Shown in pieces: positions 50,752 to 59,676 of a stretch of 64,000 nt of DNA. The notes under the pieces were generated by a model. The model worked only from the letters and a program-made list of their open reading frames with translations. It was not told the origin of the DNA and did not search any database. The position numbers were made by a program, and so were the translations under genes. The DNA is from VRUE01 sp963770315 (GTDB taxonomy: Bacteria; Actinomycetota; Thermoleophilia; Solirubrobacterales; 70-9). How positions within the stretch are numbered: position 1 is the first letter of the stretch; each line of letters begins with the position of its first letter. The stretch spans positions 186,001 to 250,000 of the forward strand of contig CAVYPC010000002.1 of NCBI GenBank assembly GCA_963770315.1. The letters are read 5' to 3'.

Positions 50752-51768
50752 ATGGGGGAGACCTCGCCAGATACGGCCTCGGATCGGGCCAAGCCCGACC
50801 GCAACCTAGCCCTGGAGCTGGTGCGGGTGACCGAGGCGGCGGCCCTGGCCGCCGCTCGCTGGGTCGGGCGCGGCGACAAGATCGCCGCCGACCAGGCGGC
50901 GGTCGACGCGATGCGCTTCGTCCTCGACTCGGTCTCGATGGACGGCGTCGTGGTGATCGGCGAGGGCGAGAAGGACGAGGCGCCAATGCTCTACAACGGC
51001 GAGCAGATCGGCGATGGCAGCCCGCCCGTGGTCGACATCGCCGTCGATCCGCTCGAGGGGACGACGCTCTGCGCGCTCGGCATGCCCAGCGCGCTCGCCG
51101 TGATCGCGCTCGCCGAGCGCGGCACCATGTTCGACCCCGGCCCCTGCGTCTACATGGAGAAGATGGCCGGCGGCGAGGAGATCGCCGACCTGCTCGACCT
51201 CGACCGGCCGCTGCCGGAGACGCTGAAATTGATCGCCGAGCGCAAGGGCGAGGGCGTCGGCGACGTCACCGTGGTCATGCTCGACCGGCCGCGCCACGAG
51301 GAGGCGATGCGCGAAGTGCGCGAGGCGGGCGGGCGCATACGCCTGATCACCGACGGCGACGTCTCCGCCGCCCTGCTCGCGGTCTCAGACCGCTCTCCGG
51401 TCGACCTTCTCTGGGGGATCGGCGGCACGCCCGAGGGCGTCCTCAGCGCCGCGGCGCTGAAGTCGATGGGCGGCCAGCTGCTCGGCCGCCTCTGGCCGCG
51501 CAACGACGAGGAGCGCAGCGCCGCGGTCGACGCCGGCTACGACCTCGATCGCGTCCTCGCGGCCGACGACCTCTGCTCCGGCGACGACGTCTTCTTCTCC
51601 GCCAGCGGCGTCACCGACGGCGATGTCCTGCAGGGCGTCCGCTACCGCGGCGCCGGCGCCACCACCGAATCGCTGGTGATGCGCTCCCGCTCCGGCACCG
51701 TGCGCCGCGTCCATGCCCGCCACGATCGCGCCAAGCTGCGGGCGATCATCGGCGAGCGTTACGGCTGA
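50752..51768 (+). CDS. glpX: fructose-1,6-bisphosphatase class II
   Basis: A 338-aa GlpX-type enzyme for gluconeogenesis: ALAAARWVGRGDKIAADQAA, VIGEGEKDEAPMLYNGE, VDPLEGTTLCA (metal and phosphate site), ITDGDVSAALLAV and GIGGTPEGVLSAAALKSMGG. Typical length. Glu is almost always GAG. The next gene, an LLM enzyme, begins 25 bases on. Confidence 0.95.
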   Translation: MGETSPDTASDRAKPDRNLALELVRVTEAAALAAARWVGRGDKIAADQAAVDAMRFVLDSVSMDGVVVIGEGEKDEAPMLYNGEQIGDGSPPVVDIAVDPLEGTTLCALGMPSALAVIALAERGTMFDPGPCVYMEKMAGGEEIADLLDLDRPLPETLKLIAERKGEGVGDVTVVMLDRPRHEEAMREVREAGGRIRLITDGDVSAALLAVSDRSPVDLLWGIGGTPEGVLSAAALKSMGGQLLGRLWPRNDEERSAAVDAGYDLDRVLAADDLCSGDDVFFSASGVTDGDVLQGVRYRGAGATTESLVMRSRSGTVRRVHARHDRAKLRAIIGERYG

Positions 51769-51793
51769 GTCGCGTGCGGGTAGGGGGCCACGG

Positions 51794-52639
51794 ATGGACG
51801 TAGGCATCGCACTTCCCAACGCGGTTCCCGGCGCGACCGGCGCCGAGCTGACCGAGTGGGCGCGGCGGGCCGAGGCGCGCGGCTTCTCCAGCCTCGGCAC
51901 GATCGACCGCATCGTCTACGACAACTACGAGCCGCTGATCGCGCTCGCGGCGGCGGCTGCCGTCACCGAGCGGATCGGCCTGGCGACCACCGTGCTGCTG
52001 GCGCCGCTGCGCACCAACCCCGCGGAGCTGGCCAAGCAGGCGCGCAGCGTCAACGCCCTCTCCAGCGGCCGGCTCACCCTCGGCATCGGTCTCGGGGCGC
52101 GCGACGACGACTACGAAGCGAGCGGGGTCGAGCTGCGCGGGCGCGGCAAGCGCCTCGACGCGATGCTGGAAGAGATGAAGGAGATCTGGGCCGGGGAGGA
52201 GATCGGACCGACGATCGCGGGCGCGCCCCGCCTGATCGTCGGCGGCCACGCGGACCCCGCCTACGAGCGCGCCGCCCGCCTCGGCGACGGCTGGATTGCC
52301 GCCGGCTCGGGCCCCGACCAGGCTCGAGAGGGGGCCGAGAAGGCAAGGGCGGCCTGGCGCGGGGCCGGTCGTGAGGGCGAGCCCCACGTCATGGCGCTCG
52401 CCTACTTCTCGCTCGGCGAGCGCGCCGAGGAGGACGTGCGCGAGAACCTCATGGACTACTACGCATGGCTCGGCGAGGACATCGCCAGGATGATCGGCGA
52501 CAGCGCCGCCAAGGATGCCGAGGCCGTCGCTCGGTACGTGGCCGCCTACGAAGAGCTCGGCTGCGACGAGCTGGTCTTCTGTCCCAGCTCCGCCGACGCG
52601 CAGCAGGTCGACCTCCTGGCCGATGCCGCCGGCCTTTGA
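51794..52639 (+). CDS. LLM-class oxidoreductase
   Basis: A 281-aa compact luciferase-like protein: MDVGIALPNAVPGATGAELT, GFSSLGTIDRIVYDNYEPLI, RIGLATTVLLAPLRTNPAEL and GRLTLGIGLGARDDDYEASG. It is a further, distinct member of this superfamily within 12 kb. GGGGG lies upstream of the ATG. A hairpin follows the stop directly. Confidence 0.83.
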   Translation: MDVGIALPNAVPGATGAELTEWARRAEARGFSSLGTIDRIVYDNYEPLIALAAAAAVTERIGLATTVLLAPLRTNPAELAKQARSVNALSSGRLTLGIGLGARDDDYEASGVELRGRGKRLDAMLEEMKEIWAGEEIGPTIAGAPRLIVGGHADPAYERAARLGDGWIAAGSGPDQAREGAEKARAAWRGAGREGEPHVMALAYFSLGERAEEDVRENLMDYYAWLGEDIARMIGDSAAKDAEAVARYVAAYEELGCDELVFCPSSADAQQVDLLADAAGL

Positions 52640-52678
52640 GCCTGAGGTTTAGATCGCGATGCAGTCCTAACCTCAGGC
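52640..52678. terminator. terminator hairpin after the LLM gene
   Basis: GCCTGAGGTT (52640-52649) pairs with AACCTCAGGC (52669-52678). A competing dyad (ATCGCG with CGCGAT) overlaps it. The arm starts on the base after the stop codon; the convergent SnoaL-like gene ends at 52695. Confidence 0.7.
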
Positions 52679-52694
52679 GCAACGCGATCTGACC

Positions 52695-53129
52695 TCAGTC
52701 CAGCAGGCCGACCTGGCGCAGGATCGAGACCGAGTCCGAGTAGACGTCCTTGCGCTTGATCAGGCCGTCCTCGAAGGGGATCGAGTCGATGCCGTCCCAG
52801 GAGATCGTCTGCCCGGTGGGCGCCGCCTCGAGGTCGCCGCGGCGCATGACGTTGGAATGCGTCGCGGTCGCGGTCCACTCCTGCACGACCTGCCCCTCGT
52901 GCACGTAGAGCCGCCGCGTCTCGAACCTCAGGTCGGGCCAGCTGGCGAAGATCGAGGCGATGTGCCGACGCACGTCCTCGCCGCTCGCCGACTCGCCGGC
53001 GGTGTGGTTGGCGAAGACCATGTCGGGCGCGTGCATCGCCACGATCGCGTCGAGATCCTGCGCGTTCCAGGCGTCGTTGTAGCGCCCGATCGCCGCGGTG
53101 AGGCTCTCGACGGAGTCGGCATCGCTCAT
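52695..53129 (-). CDS. SnoaL-like (NTF2-fold) protein
   Basis: A 144-aa cone-shaped NTF2-fold domain: LTAAIGRYNDAWNAQDLDAI, VAMHAPDMVFANHT, IASIFASWPDLRFE and VQEWTATATHSNV, ending FEDGLIKRKDVYSDSVSILR. Members include polyketide cyclases and limonene-epoxide hydrolases, and many have unknown substrates. ATG 53129 is preferred to GTG 53135. Confidence 0.8.
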   Translation of the reverse strand: MSDADSVESLTAAIGRYNDAWNAQDLDAIVAMHAPDMVFANHTAGESASGEDVRRHIASIFASWPDLRFETRRLYVHEGQVVQEWTATATHSNVMRRGDLEAAPTGQTISWDGIDSIPFEDGLIKRKDVYSDSVSILRQVGLLD

Positions 53130-53173
53130 ACCCACTCACTCTATCCCGGTCCGGTGGTGTGAGAATCGGTGCG

Positions 53174-53761
53174 ATGAGCGGGTCGACCCCCGACGAGCTG
53201 CCGACGATCTCGTTCGCCACCCCGGCCGAGCTGGAGGGGTGGATCGAGCGCCAGGATGCGAACTCTCCCGGGCTCTGGCTGAAGATCGCCAAGAAGGACT
53301 CGGGCGTGAGCAGCGTCAGCTATGCCGAGGCGCTCGAGGTCGCGCTCTGCTTTGGCTGGATCGACAGCCAGAAGAGGGGCTTCGACGGGCAGTACTTCCT
53401 GCAGCGCTTCACGCCGCGGCGGCCGCGCGGCCGTTGGTCCCGGATCAATCGCGAGAAGGCCGAAGGTCTGATCGAGTCGGGAAGGATGCGGCCAGCCGGG
53501 CTGGCCCAGGTCGAGGCGGCGAAGGCCGACGGCCGCTGGGAGGCTGCCTACGCGGGCCAGCGCACGGCCGAGGTCCCACCGGACCTGCAACGCGAGCTCG
53601 AGCGCAACGCCGCCGCCGGCGAGTTCTTCGCCACGCTCGACAGCGCCAACCGCTACGCGATCGTCTACCGGCTGGAGGAGGCAAAGAAAGAGGAGACGCG
53701 GCAGAGACGGCTGCGAAAGTTCGTCGGGATGCTGGAGCGGGGGGAGAAGATCCATGGCTGA
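53174..53761 (+). CDS. YdeI/OmdA-family protein
   Basis: A 195-aa protein with FATPAELEGWIERQDANSPG, LWLKIAKKDSGVSSVSYAEA, LCFGWIDSQKRGFDGQYFLQ, RFTPRRPRGRWSRINREKAE and the C-terminal OmdA-type helix (PPDLQRELERNAAAGEFFAT). Named after bacteriocin-protection genes, but the biochemical role is unknown. It overlaps the amine-oxidase gene by 8 bases. Confidence 0.85.
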   Translation: MSGSTPDELPTISFATPAELEGWIERQDANSPGLWLKIAKKDSGVSSVSYAEALEVALCFGWIDSQKRGFDGQYFLQRFTPRRPRGRWSRINREKAEGLIESGRMRPAGLAQVEAAKADGRWEAAYAGQRTAEVPPDLQRELERNAAAGEFFATLDSANRYAIVYRLEEAKKEETRQRRLRKFVGMLERGEKIHG

Positions 53762-55127
53762 ACAGGCGCGGCTCAGCGCCGACGTGGTCGTGATCGGCGC
53801 CGGCCTCTCGGGGCTGCGGGCGGCGCGGGCGATCGCCGACTCCGGCCGCGAGGTCATCGTCCTGGAGGCACGCGACCGGGTCGGAGGGCGTCTGCTCAAC
53901 TCGACGCTGGGCGACGGGGTGACGGTCGACCTCGGCGGGCAGTGGGTCGGCTCGGACCACGTCCGGGTGCAGCGGCTCGCCGGCGAGCTCGGGATCAAGA
54001 TGTTTCCCCAGCACGGCAGCGGGCGGAACCTGCTCGACGTCGCCGGCAAGCGCCGCCGTTACCGCGGCACCATCCCGCGCCTCGGCCCGCGCGTCCTCTG
54101 GGATGCCTTCTTCGCCCGGCGCCGCATCGACCGCATGGCCCGGGCGGTGGGCGCCAAGACGCCCTGGACGGCCGACCGCGCGGCCGACCTCGACCGCGAG
54201 ACCCTCGCCGAGTGGTGCGAGCGCAACGTCCGCACCGAGGTCGCCCGCGAGCTGATCGGCCTGGCCGGGCGCACGGTGTGGGGGACGGGGCCGGGGGAGC
54301 TGTCGCTGCTCCACGTGCTCTTCTACGTCGCTTCCGCAGGCGGCTTCGACAAGCTGATCGACACCGAGGGCGGCGCCCAGCAGGACCGCCTCGACGGCGG
54401 CGCGCAGCTGCTGCCGCTGGGGCTCGCCGAATCGCTCGGCGGGCGGGTCCGGCTGGGCAGGCCGGTGCGCCGGATCTCGCAGAGCGACGCCGGGGTCGAC
54501 GTCGTGGCCGACGGCATCGAGGTCGAGGCCGGGCGGGCGATCGTCGCCGTTCCCCCCGCGATCGCGGCCCGGATCGAGCTGGCCCCCCTGCCCGCCGGCC
54601 GTCAGCGGCTCGCCGAGCGGCTGCGTCCCGGCGCGCTGACCAAGTGCGTGGCCCTGTACGAGGAGCCCTTCTGGCGCGCCGACGGGTTCAGCGGCGAGTC
54701 GGTCACCGACGCCGGGCCGGTGACCCTCACCTTCGACAGCTCGCCCCGCGACGGCTCGGCCGGTGTCCTGCTCGGCTTCGTCGGCGGACCCGAGGCGCGC
54801 GATCTGGCGGCGAAGCCGGTGGCGGAGCGCCGCGGCCCGGTCCTCGCCTGCTTCGAGCGTCTCTTCGGCCCGCGTGCCGCCCGGCCGCTCGAGTACGCCG
54901 AACAGACCTGGGCGGAAGAGGAGTGGTCGGGCGGTGGGCCGACCTCGAACTTCGGCCCCGGCGGCTGGACGGAGTGCGGCCCGGCGCTGCGCGAGCCGGT
55001 CGGTCGTGTCCACTGGGCGGGCACCGAGACCGCCACCGTGTGGAGCGGATATATGGAGGGTGCTCTTCAGGCCGGCGAGCGGGTCGCGGCGGAGGTGACG
55101 CTGGAAAGCGGCCGCTCCGTGGGTTAG
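53754..55127 (+). CDS. FAD-dependent amine oxidase
   Basis: The 457-aa flavoprotein has the dinucleotide-binding VVIGAGLSGLRAARAIADSG, EARDRVGGRLL, GGQWVGSDH, and near the C terminus WAGTETATVWSGYMEGALQA, all typical of monoamine/putrescine oxidases. It would oxidise primary or secondary amines to aldehydes with release of H2O2. ATG 53754 lies inside the YdeI gene end. Confidence 0.88.
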   Translation: MAEQARLSADVVVIGAGLSGLRAARAIADSGREVIVLEARDRVGGRLLNSTLGDGVTVDLGGQWVGSDHVRVQRLAGELGIKMFPQHGSGRNLLDVAGKRRRYRGTIPRLGPRVLWDAFFARRRIDRMARAVGAKTPWTADRAADLDRETLAEWCERNVRTEVARELIGLAGRTVWGTGPGELSLLHVLFYVASAGGFDKLIDTEGGAQQDRLDGGAQLLPLGLAESLGGRVRLGRPVRRISQSDAGVDVVADGIEVEAGRAIVAVPPAIAARIELAPLPAGRQRLAERLRPGALTKCVALYEEPFWRADGFSGESVTDAGPVTLTFDSSPRDGSAGVLLGFVGGPEARDLAAKPVAERRGPVLACFERLFGPRAARPLEYAEQTWAEEEWSGGGPTSNFGPGGWTECGPALREPVGRVHWAGTETATVWSGYMEGALQAGERVAAEVTLESGRSVG

Positions 55128-55169
55128 GGTCGGTTCGACCGCGCCTCCCACCAGAACGGAGCCCCCTGC

Positions 55170-55670
55170 ATGGCGTACGAGATGAAGATCCGCGGCACCG
55201 AGGACGAGGTGAAGATCCGCAGCCCCTGGGCTGCCGCCCTGCTGCCGATCGTCACCCTCGGCATCTATCACCTGGTCTGGTGGTACCGGATCAACCGCGA
55301 GCTGCGCGACTTCGGCAAAGCCAAGGGCTATGACCTTGGCCAGAACCCGACCAACTCGGTCCTGGCGCTGTTCCCCGGAGGCATCGTCATCGTCCCCGCC
55401 CTGATCACCTACTGGCGGGGGACCAAGCGGGTGATGGGGGCGTCCAAGCTCGGCGGCAAGGAGCCGCTCAACGGCTGGATTGCGATCATCCTCTACCTGC
55501 TTCTCTCGCCCGCCCTCTGGGCCTACATCCAGGTCTCTCTCAACGACCTCTGGCGCCAGGAGGCCGAAGCGCTGGCAGGCCAGGAAGCGCCACCGGACTC
55601 TGAGCTGAATCCTCAGCCGCTGCCGCCCGAACCGCCGCCACCGGAGAACCCCGCGCCTCCCACCGCCTGA
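55170..55670 (+). CDS. DUF4234-type membrane protein with Pro-rich tail
   Basis: A 166-aa protein: VKIRSPWAAALLPIVTLGIY, HLVWWYRINRELRDFG matches DUF4234, with three or four hydrophobic segments (about 20-38, 63-80, 103-120). The C terminus from about 143 is Pro/Glu-rich (QPLPPEPPPPENPAPPTA) and probably disordered in the cytoplasm. Function unknown. Confidence 0.8.
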   Translation: MAYEMKIRGTEDEVKIRSPWAAALLPIVTLGIYHLVWWYRINRELRDFGKAKGYDLGQNPTNSVLALFPGGIVIVPALITYWRGTKRVMGASKLGGKEPLNGWIAIILYLLLSPALWAYIQVSLNDLWRQEAEALAGQEAPPDSELNPQPLPPEPPPPENPAPPTA

Positions 55671-55702
55671 GAAAACCCGGCGAGCCCTACACTCGCCGGG
55701 AT

Positions 55703-56683
55703 ATGGATCGCGCCCTCCTGACGAAGACGCTCGCCACCGCCGGCGAGCCGTCCTACCGCGCCTCCCAGGTGTGGGAGTGGGTTGCGCGGGGGGCCGCGTC
55801 CTACGCCGAGATGACCAACCTGCCGGCCGCGCTGCGGGAGCGGCTCGAGGCGGCGGTGCCGCTCTCGACCCTCGATCTGCAGGCCGAGGCCAAGTCCGAC
55901 GACGGCACCGTCAAGGCCCTCTTCCAGACCGCCGACGGACGGCCGATCGAGGCGGTGCTGATGCGCTACCGCGACGGGCGCCGCTCCGTTTGCCTCTCCT
56001 CGCAGTCGGGCTGCCCGCTGACCTGCAGCTTCTGCGCCACCGGCCAGATGAAGTTCGGCCGCAATCTGAGCGCCGACGAGATCCTCGACCAGGCGCTCCA
56101 CTTCCGTCGCGTCGAAGCGATCGACCACGTCGTCTTCATGGGGATGGGGGAGCCGACGATGAACCTCGACGCGGTGCTCGCCGCCTGCGAGCGCCTGCCC
56201 GAGCTCGGCGTCACCAACCGCCGCACGGCGATCTCGACCGTCGGCTGGGTGCCGGGGATCGATCGCCTCGCCGAGTGCGCGATGCCGGTCAGCCTGGCGC
56301 TCTCCCTGCACGCTCCCAACGACGGCCTGCGCTCGCAGCTGATGCCGGTCAACGACCGCTACCCGCTGGCCGAGGTGCTCGCCGCCTGCGAGCGCTACCG
56401 CGCGCGCCGCCGCCGCAAGATTTTCGTCGAGTACGTGATGCTCGACGGGGTCAACGATCTGCCCGAGCACGCCCGCGAGCTCGCCGCCCTGCTCGACCGC
56501 CGCGTCTACAAGGTCAACCTGATCCCCTACAACCCGACCGGCGCCTACGACGGCTCCTCGCCGGAGCGGATCGAGCGCTTCCGGGCGATCCTCGACGAGC
56601 ACCGGCTCGGCGCCACCGTCCGCCTCACCCGCGGCCGTGACATCGATGCCGCCTGCGGCCAGCTCGCCGCCAGCTCGACCTGA
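55703..56683 (+). CDS. rlmN: dual-specificity rRNA/tRNA methyltransferase RlmN
   Basis: A 326-aa radical-SAM enzyme that methylates C2 of A2503 in 23S rRNA and A37 in some tRNAs. The cluster motif CPLTCSFC binds the iron-sulfur cluster; FMGMGEPTMN, SLHAPNDGLR and GRDIDAACGQL with the catalytic Cys follow. The N-terminal RNA-binding part (PSYRASQVWEWVARGA) is present. Somewhat short but complete. Confidence 0.95.
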   Translation: MDRALLTKTLATAGEPSYRASQVWEWVARGAASYAEMTNLPAALRERLEAAVPLSTLDLQAEAKSDDGTVKALFQTADGRPIEAVLMRYRDGRRSVCLSSQSGCPLTCSFCATGQMKFGRNLSADEILDQALHFRRVEAIDHVVFMGMGEPTMNLDAVLAACERLPELGVTNRRTAISTVGWVPGIDRLAECAMPVSLALSLHAPNDGLRSQLMPVNDRYPLAEVLAACERYRARRRRKIFVEYVMLDGVNDLPEHARELAALLDRRVYKVNLIPYNPTGAYDGSSPERIERFRAILDEHRLGATVRLTRGRDIDAACGQLAASST

Positions 56684-56692
56684 CGAGGGTCT

Positions 56693-56732
56693 CTGGCGAC
56701 TTTTCGTCGTATATCGGGGGGTAAGTCGCCAG
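56693..56732. promoter_or_regulatory. inverted repeat between rlmN and the P450 gene
   Basis: CTGGCGACTT (56693-56702) pairs with AAGTCGCCAG (56723-56732) around 20 bases. It could terminate rlmN transcription or be an operator for the P450 gene 42 bases downstream. There is no T-run. Confidence 0.5.
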
Positions 56733-56773
56733 GCCGGGCAAAACTGGCCAGCCAGCCAGTACTATCCACGGCG

Positions 56774-58207
56774 ATGCCGGCCGAGACCGTCGTTCCCGCC
56801 GCCAAGCCGCCGCAGATGTCGGACAACCCGGTGCGGCGGGTGGCCGACGATCTTCGCGCCGAGTGGCGGGGGAGGGGCAGGTACCCGCCGGGCCCCGGCG
56901 ACTTCAGCCTCGCGCGCACCCACCAGATCGCCCACGACCCGCTGCCGCTGCTGCTCTCCAACTACGAAGAGCACGGGCCGATCTTCAGCATGCGCCTGCT
57001 CCACACGCGGGTTGTCTTCATGCTCGGCCCGGAGGCCAACAACTTCATCACCGTCGCCCACCCGGAGAACTTCCACTGGCGCGAGTCGAGCTTCGGAGAC
57101 CTGATCCCGCTGCTCGGCGACGGCCTGCTGACGATCGACGACGACTACCACGACCGGGCGCGGGCGATCATGATGCCGGCCTTCCACCGCCGTCAGCTGA
57201 CCGCCTCGGTCGACGCGATGGAGGCGGAGGCGGAGGCGGCGATCGGCGAGCTGCGGCCCGGCACCGTCGTCGACGTCTACGCCTGGATGCGCAACCTGGC
57301 GATGCGGATCGCGATGCGCGCCTTGCTCGGGCTCGACCCCGACGAAGCCGGCAAGGGCGCCGCCGCGGCCGAGCACTTCGAGCGGGCGCTCGGCTTCTAC
57401 GGGATCGACTACCCGTTGCGTCTCCTGCGCGGCCCGGGTTCGCCCTGGCGCAAGCTGAGCGCTTCGCGCCAGGTGCTCGACGAGATCGTCTTCGGCGAGA
57501 TCGAGCGGCGGCGCGCGGCTCCCGACGACGAGCGCCAGGACATACTCAGCCTCCTGCTCGGCGCCCGCGGGGAGGCGGGCGAGGCTTTCACCGACCGCGA
57601 GGTGCGCGACCAGGTGATGACCCTGATGTTCGCCGGCCACGACACCTCGACCTCGACCCTCACCTTCATGATGCACGAGCTGGCGCGTCACCCCGACGTC
57701 GTGGAGCGGCTTTGCGAGGAGCAGGACCGGGTTCTAGGCGGGGAGCCGCCGACGGTCGACCTGCTCGAGCAGATGCCCTACCTCGACATGGTCCTCGACG
57801 AGGTGCTGCGGCTCTACCCACCCGCATGGATCGGCCCCCGCCGAGCGGTCCGCGACTTCGAGTTCGGCGGCTACACCGTCCCCCGCGATGCCTACGTCAA
57901 CTACTGCTCCTGGGCGAGCCACCGCATTCCCGAGGTCTTCCCCGACCCCGAGGCCTTCATCCCCGAGCGCTTCAGCCGCGAGCGCAAGGCGGCGCTGCCG
58001 CGCGGCGCTTACGTCCCCTTCGGCGGCGGCCAGCGGATCTGCATTGGCAAGCGCTTCGGCCAGACCGAGGTGAAGCTGGTGGCGACGATGCTGCTGCAGC
58101 GGCTGCGTCTCGACGCGCTGCCGGGCCGCACGATGACCGTGCGCCAGATGCCGACCCTCTCGCCCAAGGGCGGTTTGGCGATGCAGGTCCGCGAGCGGCG
58201 CGGCTGA
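56774..58207 (+). CDS. cytochrome P450
   Basis: A 477-aa P450 with oxygen-binding I-helix AGHDTST (287-293), ExxR at 343-346 (DEVLRLYPP), PERF (397-400) and the heme loop PFGGGQRICIGKRFG with Cys 423. It resembles bacterial CYP102/CYP4-like enzymes acting on fatty acids or terpenes, but the substrate is open. Possible start codons: ATG 56774 is used. No ferredoxin gene is adjacent. Confidence 0.92.
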   Translation: MPAETVVPAAKPPQMSDNPVRRVADDLRAEWRGRGRYPPGPGDFSLARTHQIAHDPLPLLLSNYEEHGPIFSMRLLHTRVVFMLGPEANNFITVAHPENFHWRESSFGDLIPLLGDGLLTIDDDYHDRARAIMMPAFHRRQLTASVDAMEAEAEAAIGELRPGTVVDVYAWMRNLAMRIAMRALLGLDPDEAGKGAAAAEHFERALGFYGIDYPLRLLRGPGSPWRKLSASRQVLDEIVFGEIERRRAAPDDERQDILSLLLGARGEAGEAFTDREVRDQVMTLMFAGHDTSTSTLTFMMHELARHPDVVERLCEEQDRVLGGEPPTVDLLEQMPYLDMVLDEVLRLYPPAWIGPRRAVRDFEFGGYTVPRDAYVNYCSWASHRIPEVFPDPEAFIPERFSRERKAALPRGAYVPFGGGQRICIGKRFGQTEVKLVATMLLQRLRLDALPGRTMTVRQMPTLSPKGGLAMQVRERRG

Positions 58208-58230
58208 GCGATCGGCGATGATCCGGGCCG

Positions 58231-59478
58231 ATGCGGGCTCTGGTCATCTCCGACACCCACTTCGGCGCCTGGACCGGGCGCGACCTGCTGCGGGAGGAGC
58301 TCTTCCTCGAACGCCTGGCGCCGCAGCTGGAGGGGATCGACGAGCTGATCTTCCTCGGCGATCTCTTCGACTTCCTCTTCGGCTCGGTCGGGAACGCCGT
58401 CGACGCCGCCGACGGCCTGCTGCGCCTGATCGCCGAGAAGCTGCCGGGGAAGCGGCTGGTGTTCCTCGCCGGCAACCACGACCACCACCTCGTCCACCGC
58501 GATGCCGAGAACCGGCTGGAGGCCCAGCTGGCCTCCGGCCTCTCGCCGACGGAGGAGGGCAGCCGGGCGGCTGGCGACGATCCGGACCGGCCGGGGCCGG
58601 GCTTCTTCCGCTCCTTTCTCGCCCGCCGGCTGCCCGGAGTCGAGGTCGAGATCGCCTATCCGGCCTACAGCTTCGCTGGCGTCCTCTGCACCCACGGCCA
58701 CTACCTCGACCCTCACGCCCGCCTCGCCGGATCGCGCGGCGACCGGCTGCTGACCCGGACGCTGTGGGGGATCGCCACCGGCGGTCCCGAGCAGCCGAAG
58801 ACGATCGCCGACTACGAGTCTGTGACCACCTTGCTCACCGAGTGGCTCTACATCGCTGCCCAGATGCCGCACGGCACCCATGCCCAGCAGAACGTCTTTC
58901 GCGCGGCGCAGCGGGTCGGGCGGGTCGGCTCGGCGCTCGGCCTGCCGCTGCGGGGGGCGAAACGGCTGGCCGCCGAGCTGCGCGACCGCGGCATCGGCGA
59001 CGGCTCGGCGGGATCGGGGCTGCCCAGCGAGGAGCACTTCGACTCCGTGGTCCGCGCCGAGACCGAGCGTCAGCGCCGCGAACAGCCGGCGCCCGAAGCC
59101 GCCTGGCCGCGCCCCGCCTACCCCGCGGCCAGCGTCGTCTCCCCCAGCGACCCCTCCGAGCACGCGCTGGAGGCCTTCGCCCAGGTGGTCGCCAACCTGG
59201 GTTGGAACCGCGAGGCCGACCGGATCGTCTTCGCCCACACCCACCAGCCGCTGGCCTGCGTGCGCTCCAGCGGCGACTCGCGCACCCGCTACTGGAACAC
59301 CGGCTCCTGGATCTATGAGCCGGACCTCGGCTCCCGCCAGGCCTACGCCCGCTACCTGCGCTACGCCTGGCCGGGCACCGCGGTGGCGATCGACGACGAA
59401 GAGCCCGAGCCCCGGGCGATCGAGCTCCTCGCCGACCTGAATCCACTCAACGGGGGCGCCGGGATGCCGGGCCGGTGA
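58231..59478 (+). CDS. calcineurin-like metallophosphoesterase
   Basis: A 415-aa enzyme with the two-metal site: ISDTHFGAW, FLGDLFDFLFG, LAGNHDHHLVH, LCTHGHYLD and VFAHTHQPL, in the usual order. The UDP-diacylglucosamine hydrolase (LpxH) group shares the GDLFD/GNHD pattern, but this protein has a long insert (about 100-240), so substrate is uncertain. It is followed with 4 bases of overlap by a 41-aa membrane peptide. Confidence 0.85.
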   Translation: MRALVISDTHFGAWTGRDLLREELFLERLAPQLEGIDELIFLGDLFDFLFGSVGNAVDAADGLLRLIAEKLPGKRLVFLAGNHDHHLVHRDAENRLEAQLASGLSPTEEGSRAAGDDPDRPGPGFFRSFLARRLPGVEVEIAYPAYSFAGVLCTHGHYLDPHARLAGSRGDRLLTRTLWGIATGGPEQPKTIADYESVTTLLTEWLYIAAQMPHGTHAQQNVFRAAQRVGRVGSALGLPLRGAKRLAAELRDRGIGDGSAGSGLPSEEHFDSVVRAETERQRREQPAPEAAWPRPAYPAASVVSPSDPSEHALEAFAQVVANLGWNREADRIVFAHTHQPLACVRSSGDSRTRYWNTGSWIYEPDLGSRQAYARYLRYAWPGTAVAIDDEEPEPRAIELLADLNPLNGGAGMPGR

Positions 59479-59600
59479 CGGTGCTTGCGGCCGAGGCCTG
59501 GCCCGCCGTCTTCGGCGGCCTGATCCCGATCGTCGGTCTCGTCGCGATCGGCTACCTGATCGTCCGCGCGGTGCGCGACAACGACGAAGAGGACGACTGA
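59475..59600 (+). CDS. 41-aa single-helix membrane peptide
   Basis: The GTG start overlaps the phosphoesterase stop (GTGA). The product is VTVLAAEAWPAVFGGLIPIV, GLVAIGYLIVRAVRDNDEED, D: one transmembrane helix (about 10-31) and an acidic cytoplasmic tail. The length, overlap and hydrophobicity are hard to explain by chance, so it is probably a real small protein assisting or anchoring its neighbour. Confidence 0.6.
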   Translation: MTVLAAEAWPAVFGGLIPIVGLVAIGYLIVRAVRDNDEEDD

Positions 59601-59676
59601 CGTCTGTCCGGCGGGTTGGAACGGGGACCGAGCGGGTAGCGTCCTGGCTTCGAGATTTTCGACAAAGGAGACGAGA

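Noticed and set aside
56693..56732. Riboswitch before the P450 gene
   Set aside because: A single short stem without the conserved unpaired core of any riboswitch class I know.
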